DNA of 64,000 nucleotides, from contig OY727102.1 in NCBI GenBank assembly GCA_963402885.1, positions 5,084,001 through 5,148,000 of the forward strand, written 5' to 3'. The DNA comes from Antedon bifida. Taxonomy: Eukaryota; Echinodermata; Crinoidea; Comatulida; Antedonidae. Below, piece after piece: positions 26,101 to 38,100 of the stretch. The position numbers and the translations under genes were made by a program. Each line of letters opens with the position of its first letter. Positions within the stretch are counted from its first letter, which is position 1. Below the pieces are notes generated by a model. It saw nothing but the letters and a program-made list of their open reading frames with translations, ran no database searches and had not been told where the DNA came from.

Positions 26101-29100
26101 GGGATTTCATTTAAACTATAGTACATCACATACAGTATTTGAAACAAAAGATCAACTCAGTATTATGTGTGAATTTGTTTACGACCAACATATAAAATGT
26201 ATGCATTATACACTTTTATATATTAACATTGACATTTTGTGTTAACTTCCTAAACAATACACATATACAAAATTCAAACAATATGTAATATTAATAAAAC
26301 GACTAGACATAGTTTTATTGATTTTGAGCATGAGAAATTGCTGTTTATGTAAGCATAATTAGCACTACTGTAGATACTGTACAGTACTGTATGTTGGCTT
26401 GGAAATAATTATTTAAAGCCATGAGCCAAATCCAATGCCTTATAAGCCTGTTGTGCGGTTTGCCTCTCTCTGTGATTATTAATACATTAATGATAGATTG
26501 AGGTGTACATAAACTAGGTCTCTGTTAAATTCTTTCGTTCAAGTCAAATTTGAAAGAGGTTGTTAGAGACAGAATTCATATGAAGGTGTCACAGTAGCTT
26601 GTGGTTGTATGTTTACCTTACAATCTCAAGGGCCTAATTCAAGTCTGGCTTTTGATTCATGTACCAGGGTAAGTAAAGTATTATGATTCAAAAAGTATGA
26701 CATTGGCAAGCACTAACTGCAGAATGCTGGTGTGGTAGGTACATTAACGACATTAATAGCACAACTAGTTCTCTATGTGCTGGAAAAAACGATCACGTAC
26801 AAAAAGAAACTAGTTATAAAACAAAAACACCTCTAAAACTAAAAACAAGGCTGTGTCGCGTCCGGATACTGTAAATTTGCTTTTATATTCGATTTAGTAA
26901 CTCTGAAATGACAGGGGTTGCATGTATTTATGATTTTTTAGTCAAAATACTGTATCACCTTCATGCACGAGGTGCGTAACTCCTAGCAGTCAGGTGTAAA
27001 AACTGTACAAGTTACAACCCCAAACACTTGAGTTGTGTTCACATTTTGATCAGTGAGATTCTAATACAGTACTACTACCATCAATATTACTACCACCACC
27101 AACAAATGTATTGATAATCCACTGTCTGTGTAACTTGCTATTTGTTAATATTCAAGATGTTTTAAATATCATAGCATTACTTACATCAGACGAATACAGT
27201 ACAATAATATTGTTTTTATTTTATAAAGTAATTATTTCAATCATGGCTGAGTTGTAAACATACCAAAATAATTGATCAACACCTTAAAATATTTAATGAT
27301 ATCAAATTTAATATGATAATGTAACATGATTCTAGTATAGGTAATAGAGATACTTTGAAGATAAAATGTTGAAAGGTTAAGTGTGTTCACACACACTCAA
27401 TGCATGATAAAATGAGATATTAAAGCTATGTTTAAATGTATGTTCACACACAATTTACATGCCAAATGTGAGATCTCTGTTTAATTTTTGTTTTTTCCAA
27501 AATAATAAAAGTTAGTTATTAAAATAGGCTTTTAAGAAATGAAAATATTCTCCTCATTCAACGAACACAAAACATTCTTTATTTGTTACCAGTTTAAAGT
27601 AAACCTCTATTCACTCAATGATGGGATGCTAGGCCATTCAAAAAAGCCACTACTAGGTTGGTGTTGTAGTCTTGTGTGGCATCACACCAAAATATATCCT
27701 GCCCTTAGAGATAGCTGAACGTGCGATAGAACCACGAATTACAGTAGAACCATATGAACAATCAGATACAGGTTTACACCTAGTAGATTCTAGGGTGCTG
27801 GACCCTCACAAAGAGCGCATGTTTTTTAAGTCAATGAATTAAAATCATCTTTACTTTTTTATTTTTTTTTTTAATACAAAAGGCTTTCAACACAGTAATC
27901 TGCTAGGACCACAAGTCTGTGTTTGATTTCAACAAGACACTTTTTAAATGGTAGTGTTGATTTACAGACTTATTGGAGACTGATGCAGTATGGTTTATAC
28001 TGTGCAAAGGTTAAATGCATTGCTATATAAACAGTAATGTTTCAACACTGTTGTTCTACTGGCAGCATATGTGCTTTTACATATTACAGATTCTTCTTCT
28101 AGGCATGTCATACAGTAAAATAGAGATGGCTAGGGATGGGTGTAAACAAAGTTTAGGGTCAGTGGGAAAATATAGAGGTACTTTCTTGTATTTAAATTAG
28201 GCTGGGTGGAATATTTATTTTTATTTTATTTCAGCATCACCATACAGTGACCAAACGTCACCATTAACAGGGTTGAAAAGTCATAAAATATAATATAAAA
28301 TATACAACCAAAAATCAACAGATAACAAGACAACATTTAAATATTACTGACATTAGACAAAACCTTGTTACGGAAACAAGCAAGTGAATCAAAAAAAATA
28401 TCAACAGATCCATCAACTTTACATAGTGAGTGGTATAACTTAGGCAAACGATTAACAAAACCATTTTTAGTAATATTTACCCTCCCTCTTGATATAGAAA
28501 ATAAAGCAGGATTACGCAATTGATATTGTGGACCATATGACACATAAATGCTGTACCTCCTACACCTAAAACCTATACACTTAATGTATCTATATATAAA
28601 TTTACGCAAGGGCATGTTAGTAATATACAGTAAGTACTCCTATCACCATATTATAAATTCAAATCAACCTCATTCCTAAATATAAATAATCACAAAAAAG
28701 TGCATTGGTACAGTACTATTAATGATGTATAGTGGGTGGGTGTTCCCACTCACATCGCTACGTAGCACAATTACTATTAAAGTATACGATATTTTCTTTT
28801 TCATAATGCTGGATTTACTGTGCTAATGTAACTGGATTTAAAACAATAATTACAATCTAAATATCGTACTGTCTACGCTAAATCATGATACATTTCAGCC
28901 TCATGGATATAATCAAGTTTGATGCTAGAATTATTCCATGATAGAATTTGAAGATATTTTTATTTCATTAAATTATAAAATTGACCAGCAATGATATATT
29001 GCAAGCAAGATACAGAAATGAATATCGCATGGGAAACTAATATCCACTTAAAGTCTGTTTTGCTTTGCACCAGGGATAACAATTAAAAGATATGACATGC

Positions 29101-32100
29101 ATATTCAATTTGGCTATCCCTAATGGATGTTAAAGATAGACTCACAATACAGATGTTTTGATTGGATTCATAGCCTCATAAATACAGCCCATGATTAATT
29201 TCACAAAAGACTATTTTACATTTTGGATGTATATCTTTTTATTTATTCTTTTTTTTTTTGGTCAGATAGGTAGCCTCTTAGGAAGCAAGATGGTTGGCCA
29301 GCTTTCAAATTTCACATCAAAAACTAAAGAATTCACTCAAAGGAAAAAAAAGTCCCTTCTAAAATAGAATTTAATAATTTCTATGGTCCACTGGAACATG
29401 CCATGTACAGTTATCACAAACAAAGTTAAAAAAACATATTGGGCGCTATGCTGCAAGTATAAACGATCTTGTTTTAGAAGCTGTTAACTACCAGTCTATT
29501 CTAGAGCATATTCACAGAATCGTTATCCCATTTGTGTCACATTCATTAATCAATTTCCTTTGAATTATGACAATTTAAACACCTAAATAGGACAGAAAAC
29601 ACAATAATGTATATTGATGTTCAAAATGCTATGGTATGGCATGTACAGTAAACTAAATTTGTTATTAAAAAATTTGATTCAACCTATTAGGTTGTGATGC
29701 TATGCCTTCATCACTTCAGACTAGTACTCCAAAACGTGAATAAATAAATAAGTTTAATTTATTGTTTGAATTTATATTTTCTGTGTTCATTTTAATATAA
29801 TCGGAAAAAAACACTGATGTCGACTGACCAAAATATTAAATCATTGAAATGTTCCAAGCATTGACATGTCACAAGCACTATAAACATGTCACAAACGTCA
29901 TTGACATGTCACAAGCATTTACATGTCACAAGTTCGTCACAAGCACTGACATGTCAAAAGCATTTTTTGCATGTCACCAGTTCATCACAAGCATTTGACA
30001 TGTCACCAGCACTGACATGTCATTAGCATTGACATGTCACTAGTAATGTCATAACACCACTTCAATACTGATAGTGTATGTCAATATAATGGGAAAATGA
30101 CAACATAACATTAACAAATAATATCTTCATTTTTCACAAATTCAAGTTAACACTTTCGAAGTGTTAAAGGGATTACAATGTATTCCCCTCAGAAACCAAC
30201 AGTATGTCTATAAGGTCACACACAAACACACCATCCAATAAAATGTTGACAGACATTCACTGTTGGCTTGGGTATGTCTGTATTGTGTTTATTACTAGCG
30301 TAAGATCCCACAGGGTCAGGATATTACCGTTTCACAAGAATATTGTTTTTGCTTTATAATATTTTTTTGCTGGATTTGTGTTTAGTGGTGAATTAGAACG
30401 CCTTCGGACTATGTATTATGTCAATAAAAATTCTTTAACAATTACATTTTGTGTTGTGGGTTCTACTTTTAAGAAACATTATAATAATACTTAGAAAAGG
30501 TTGATAAATACAGCATCTTTGCAACCAACACCAACAATAAGCCATTGTTTTATTGATGATGCCTACTGTATTTTAAAAACACTGCACTGATTAAATTGGG
30601 TGGAAGAAATGTCAACACTAAACTCTACACTATCAAACTTGTGTGACAAAAAATGTGATGTGCCCATATATGGACATGATGATATAATATCACTACCATA
30701 TTTGGACATATCATTACCATATTTGGGCACATCACCCTTTTTTTGTCGAACTAAATTGATAATGATAGTGTAGACAGAGCTTTATCATTTCTAAATAACA
30801 AGCCATAATATTGGTTCACAGTGCCATTGAGGAAAAGTTGGAAAGTTCATGTGTAAATGTAAACATTGTATATACTACAGTATAATGATAAATAAACATG
30901 CACCAATGACTATACAAGAAACTAATGGGTTAGTTAGTTGAATGCAATGATTTCATAAATAGATGGTATGAGTAAGACATTTATTTATTTTTCATCCTTT
31001 AGTTAAGAAAACAACTGTGAATTCAAAAGTACTCAAGGTGTAATATCAATATTTGTACTGTACATTTTAAAGATGTTAGTTTTCTTTCAGTTATCAGTAC
31101 ACAATCTGCGATGGCTTGGGGGCACACAGGGCCAGTACTTAAATAAACACTCAGCAGCTATTATTAAAATATTTTAGGTGGTTTCACCATGATACCAAAT
31201 GAATTATGGTGTTTCACATTTAGAAAACAGAGTTTAATTTTAAAACACAGATACAATGTATCTTTACAATAATAACAACAATGGTGCGTTGTAAGCACCA
31301 TTAAACACATTAATTCTATTGCTGTTAATTAAATATAAAATCAATAAGAAGATTCAGAATAATGTATAATATTCTGTAGCTTATTACAGTGAACAAGTTT
31401 AAATGAAGAAACAATTTTCTTGTTGTGTTACATGGTTTTAAATATATTTTGTTGGATAAACAAGAAAAAAAATGTGTCTAAAGATAGCAGTAGTTTTAGC
31501 TAACTACCTGTACATAAGCTTTTTCCATTAGCTTCATATATACATAGAATAGGACTATAGGTATTTGTTCAGTAATTTCCTACAATGCTTTTACACAATT
31601 GAAAAGGTTAGACTTGCTCAAACACTGCAAATGCAAATTTTACACAAACATTTACATTACATAAATGGTTTGTAATTCCTCAATGTGTCATCAACATCTA
31701 TACATCTCTTTGGCAAAGCAAATGATTTCAACCAACCTGCTTTAAGAATTCCCACAAAACCCCATTGAAATCTTATTTCATTATTATCACTGACAGTGAT
31801 TTTCCTAGACAGACAAGTTTAACATTTTAGATTCTCTAGCTAACTGTATACTAAATAAGTTTGACAATTCCATTTCTCAATTTTGCCATACACTGATTAC
31901 ACCACCTGATTCTCGGTAGTGTATCCAAGATTTCTCCAGTGTAATAGTGTAGGAAAATTCTATATAAGTTTGTGTGTATCACATCTAAAATCATAACCGT
32001 GATACACTATTATTGATGATACAGGCACCACATGTGATACACAAGAGAATGCTATATTACTTTCCTATGAAACTGGGCAAATATAGTTATATGTGGAGAT

Positions 32101-35100
32101 ACAGCACTGAGAATCAGGTAAACCCAATTCAATCCTAACCTTACACGATACAGGCACCACATGTGATGCACAAGAGAATACTGTATTATTTTCCTATGAA
32201 ACTGGGCAAATATAGTTATATGTGGACATACAGCACTGAGAATCAGGTAAACCCAATTCTATCCTAACCTTACACGATACAGGCACCACATGTGATGCAC
32301 AAGAGATTACTGTATTATTTTCCTATGACACTGAGCAAATATAGTCATATGTGGAGATACAGCACTGAGAATCAGGTACACCCAATTCTATCCTAACCTT
32401 ACAGTACATGATACAGGCACCACATGTGATGCTTTATTATGGAATCATCCTGATACTGGGAAAATATTGCCATGTTGCCGTATTTGATGATACATCACTG
32501 ATAATTGGGTAGATTATACCTCACTCACAAATTCAGTTGTTTGAAGGGATTTGGCCATCATTTTCTAAGAATTCAAATATTTATATCTATTTATTTTAAT
32601 CCATTAAATGCAAGTTTCTACTTAATGTTAAATTCACCTTGCTAGGTCAACTGAAAATTCTAAGATGAGTCAGATATGAATGATTGAATAAATAATGATA
32701 TGAACAGTACCTTGCTCAACAGAATCAAATCTCCTTAACTGTGAACATTACAAACAATTATTCTTTAATCCTGATATGATATTTCTTGTCAAAACAGACA
32801 AAATATCTTAATGCAAAGATGATTTAACTGATGAAGTACTAATGTTATCCACAGTCCTTAGAGAAATGCCTTCATTTTCTATCCTACAGTAGTATGTATA
32901 TATATTGTACATGATAAATATTTTAATGCATAATACTGTATATACAATATTGCTACATAGGGTTTTGAATATCAAATGTATTTCACTGCATTTGTAGATT
33001 TAAATTAACGATTCTAATTTACTTTGAAAGTTATTGGATGTGATTTCATAAATTCAGCATGTTATTGAATTGTAAGTCTGTCATTATTGGTTAATGGTTT
33101 TGAAATTATAAAAGTGCAAACAACAAAAAGTCTTGAAGCGCAGAGAAAAACAAGTGAAAGATATTCAAGGAGAAAGTAGAATTTCATGGCAGTACAATAC
33201 AACAATGCATCCTTGTTGCCAAAACAAGGTTACTAATGAACTGCAGTTAGAACCAGTTGAGTCGCTGTCTTCTCAGAACTATGAACGAAAATCAATGACT
33301 CGGTCTGAAGCTGTTCTTTAAAAATACAACAGAAAAAAAATAGAAACAAGCAATTAAATAATAGCACTACAGATATTACCAGGATATTTACTTACTTTTA
33401 ACTTGTTTTCTTATCTCTTTTGCTGGATCTAACCAATTCTATAATAAAACAAAATAAAATATTAGATAAAAACAACAATTTTGAAAATATTTTATTATTA
33501 TGATGTATGATTCTGATGGAATAGAATTCTAAAGTCAAATAAATCAACACAAAAAGCAACTAAACAGTTAATTTTGAAATCTTGTTATTTTTTTTAGCAC
33601 AGTAATTTTGGTTAGTACCACCAATTTATTCATTATTTTTTTTTATCAACCTCGAAATCTGAATCTCTAAGAACTACTGTTATTTTCTTAATCACACTGT
33701 TTATAATATTAACTTTAATTAGTTAATAAAAGTTATTTATAGATTCAATGTATTTTTCTACCAATTTGAAAGGAATTACATTTGTGACGAATATTATAAA
33801 AACACACCTATAAATGTTTATTAGCAACTCTTAGTCGTGAAAATGAATACGCTTAACACATTTCACTCGGTTAACAATATTTATTCACTGTTTCACAGAT
33901 GAACGCACAGACTGTGCCATCGTTCCACTAATTAACTAATTTATTTCTATTAATTAAATATTTAATAAGGACATAAAATAAATTATGCAAAATGGGTGGC
34001 TATAACATGTTTTCGTTTCTAAGACAATGGCAGGATTTACAGTTAAATTGTGAAGATTGATAGTCCAAGAACAAAGAACTCCCTAATTAAAGGAGTGTGT
34101 CTTTAAGATAGCTTTTTGTATCATTGCCTCCTTAATGTATAAACTGACCAAGTTGGTTCATATCATACTCTTGAAGTAGTTTAATTATATGTCTTAATAT
34201 TGAAATACATTCTCACTCAAACAAGATTACAATAAAGGTAGTATTTCATTAATCAAATTTAATTTGTTTATTAATATCACAAGTAATTTGACCTCAGAAC
34301 AATATGAACGAATACAGTCAACTCTCTTTAAACCAGACTTTAAAAAAAGAATTTCAGGTCAAAACCAAACATTTTTAAATTAATGTTTAAAATTTTGTGT
34401 TTAACCATGCATTGCAACTAGACTTTGCAGTTAAGCATTTTAATGAAGTTTCGTTTTTGGAAAGTTAATGTATAAATGTACACCAAAAACTCTGTGACCG
34501 ATGGGTCACCTATAAAATGGTGACCAGTTTTGCCCAATATTGCAATGTACTGAAGTGGGTAAATTTGGGACAAATTTATAGAGAAGATAATATTTTATTT
34601 TAAAATAGAAGATAAAGACAATGGCCAATTAAAAATGAAGTATGTTGAGACATAAGGAAACAATGGTCATTCTTTCCTAAAGTTCAATTGTATTATGGTA
34701 ATTTAAGTTTATTGTAACAACTTCCTTCTTTAACAATTGTTGTTCAGTTATTGAAGCAGAAACTTTTTTCAAATAAAAATCTTCTGGCTCCCCATTTACT
34801 GGACAAGATTAGTTTGAACATGGAGGAAATAAATGTGAATGTAATTGAACATCAGTAGATCTGCTGAGCTACTAACAAGTACCATACTGTACCTTCTGAT
34901 CTTGAGAATCTCGGAATGTCAGACCAAAGTAATCTTTCTCCAGCAAGTTCAAGCTCTCTGTTATCTTCTTAAGGAGATACTCTCCCTTTGAACGTTTCTG
35001 AAGACAAAAATTAAGTAACCAAATTAATTTAATCTTTCTCCAGCAAGTTCAAGCTCTCTGTTATCTTCTAATTTTAAGGAGATACTATCCCTTTGAACGT

Positions 35101-38100
35101 TTCTGAAGACAAAAATTAAGTAACAAATTAATTATAATTTTCACTGATACTAATATTATTATTATAACTTGAAGTTCTGTTTCATGTTTTCACCATGTAG
35201 TGTTAATAAAAAAATGACTTGATAAATACTATTACTACACCCAACTGCAGAAATGAGTATCATAATAAATTGTTTGAAAAATAATCTAAACCATGAAAGC
35301 TTCAGTAAAATAATATAGGCCAAAATTACAGTACATCCGTTAACATTCAGTATAATACCAATGTAAAGTATTTTTTAAATAAAAATCAATATTATATGAT
35401 AATTAGAAATACCACTTATTATTTATTTGATAAGCTTATCCATAACATGACTACAGTAGTGTCTACTGCTTAATATGCATTGTGATAGTGGTGATAGAAA
35501 AATCACACTAGTATGAAATATTGAACTCTCTCTGCACTAACTGTAATGCATTTTGCTAATAATGAGGTCATGAGAAAATGTCACAGTGACAACTCATGCA
35601 TATTCATGATTGAATTTGCATAAGAAAATTACCTGGATGGCAAATACAACACGGTTTTAACACAATTAAGGTGAATTAAGTGGTGTTTCTAGTACACTAC
35701 AGATGGAAGGAAAACGAATGCTTAATAAATATAATAAATGTACAGTTTGTTTACATTTTACAACAAAATAATATAGAAACAGTCCATAAGTGTTTCTAAT
35801 CTACAATATAAAAGGAATGCCCACTTTTATTAGAAGTTGTTTGAAATCCACTGGTGGTTTTAGAACCAAATAATCAATGGTATTGGCAACATAAATTTTA
35901 AATTAATGTATACTTCACTACAGAAACCCAATGTTTTAGCAGCCCTTTTCTAACCAGAATGTGACTGTATAGCAACGTTAATACTGCACAGCCATTTGAT
36001 CAGGTAAAGAGGTACAGTAGTCAAACGAAAGCAGAGTTTAGGCCCTTTCACACACAACGGCATGGTGAATTACTGCAATTATTGCTGCAATAATAACGGC
36101 TGTGTGTGAAAATAGCATACCGTATTGTTCCTAATAAACGCACCCGGGGCGTTGCATTTTTTAAAAAGGGGGCGTTTGTTAGGGGTGAAATGTAAAAGTC
36201 ATAAATAAAGCCTAGGCCTATATTTGAGGCCTACCTAGGCTACCCTAAACAAGTTGCTTCAGACGGTCAATCAATGTTTTTTATGGGTGTGCAACAAATA
36301 AGTTCACAGGGTACCTCCAAACCCCCTGCTATGCTACTGTGCCTGCGTTTAGCTGTAAATTTTTCTTTTAATTCGCCTTTATGTTTAAAAAAAAAATTAA
36401 AAATCTTGGATTGCTCTTGTGGCAAATGGCTGACAATGCGTTCTTCATTGTCCTTCACAACAGAAACAGCATGTTTATCAAAGTTTATTGACATCCACCC
36501 TCAACTTGATGAAAACAACTCGAAAGGTCTTCATGAACCAGATGCCTTGTATCAATTCCGTGTTGTGTGAATAAACATGCGATTGTCTGATCCCCGTTGT
36601 ATTCCTGGTTTTTAAAGACCAGCGATGTATGTTGTGTGTCCAGTCCAGTGTGCTACACGCGCGAATTACCCTACGCGCCCGGTGTAAGCCTACATGTTTG
36701 TTACGCTGTTAGCGTACATCGTTATCACAGTCGCTGAAAAATGTGACTTTCAGGGCTGAAAACCAATTCTAAACGTGAGAATCCTCTGTTTATATAGATT
36801 GGGCACTAAGGTTTGTTAATTAGAAAATGAACTAAAAATGAAGGGGGGCATTTATCAGGGGCGGGGCGTTTATTAGGAACAATACGGTATGTCCCATGTA
36901 CTTTACCCATTAGTCTGCATACAAAATATTTTGTCTCATTGTAGATTTCACCAGAAACAACAACACAATTATACAGTTATTGGTTCTGCTATTAAAAAAA
37001 CAGTTACAACAGAAAAAATCAAGCACAAAGAAGAGATGAATCATCACAACCCAGTGTAAACATACACAGTTTGAACAATCTTTTACCAGACAGTTCAAAT
37101 ATGCTATGCATATGGTTGAGTCTACTATTCTATAATGTAACATTTATATTAATGTAGTAATTTATTACATGGATTTTGCTTGATTATTAACAGCAATCAA
37201 CAAAACACAATCTGTTTTCTGCTTCAGAACTTCTATTTATCATTGGTCAACTACTGTAGTACTGTAGTAATAGCAACTTGTAATTACAGTAATACTGTAC
37301 AGTAAGAAATGATCATCATGCTTTTCATGTTTAGAATTTGTAAACACTGTTTTAACCATTGATTCCATTCATAGGACTGTAAATTGCCTTTGAATTATTA
37401 AGTCCAAATTCTTTCGGAGGTTATTTAGTAATGTTCAGTTAATATTCAGTGTATTTTACGATGTAGTTTGAAAAATATGACATGGGCTACTAGTACCAGT
37501 CAACATATATTCGTCTGAGCCAATAGGACTACAGGGTAAAATTGGCATGGGCTACCAAAAAGCAAAATATCTACCAAAAGGTAGCTTATAGCTATCAAAA
37601 TGTATATTGGCTATTGCTTGATACACGTAGTGGTTGGCGCCAAATATTACTCAAGTGTAAATTATTAGCCTAGTTAGACGTTGGACTTTACATACTGTAG
37701 AACAGCAATGTAAACATGAATGACCCTTCATACTGTACAGTACATGGCTTCATGGGGAGCATGCTAGGAACTAGAATATAACTTTTAGATGAACATGCTT
37801 TAAAGATGAAAAGTCAAGAGGTACAGTGGTAATATAGGTACCAATACAGAACTACAATACACTATTTAACTTAATGCATTAGTGTATTAAGTACAGTTAG
37901 TACTAGTCCAAAAGGTAAACAGATCATAATAGCCAATTTAACTGTACTGTATTTTTAGTTGGCAGTTTAATTTAATTAATATCATACTATGGAAAACATT
38001 ATAATTTTCAATCTTTATCAAAACTAGCTTCCAGTGTAAATATTGTTGAATTTGGAGTATATGTATCAATTTGACCGCTGTGCATGTTGTACAGTTGAGA

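Larger units (their letters stand above)
20720..33395. other. 12.7-kb repeat-filled intron of the 4.1 gene
   Basis: The intron separates F1 exons 4 and 5, which are contiguous in the protein, so no FERM exon is missing. It holds the TTAA-flanked element (21283-22850), a possible LINE remnant (28337-28615), an ACATGTCA array (29854-30050), MITE copy 2 (30619-30784), the 129-bp satellite (32018-32515), and a degenerate tRNA-like sequence near 26590-26680. I recognised no nested gene. Confidence 0.7.

Noticed and set aside
29854..30050. CRISPR-like array
   Set aside because: Repeats are about 8-17 bp with uneven spacing and the genome is eukaryotic.
36274..36570. 98-codon plus frame as a gene
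   Set aside because: It lies wholly inside an inverted-repeat element and shows no known domain.
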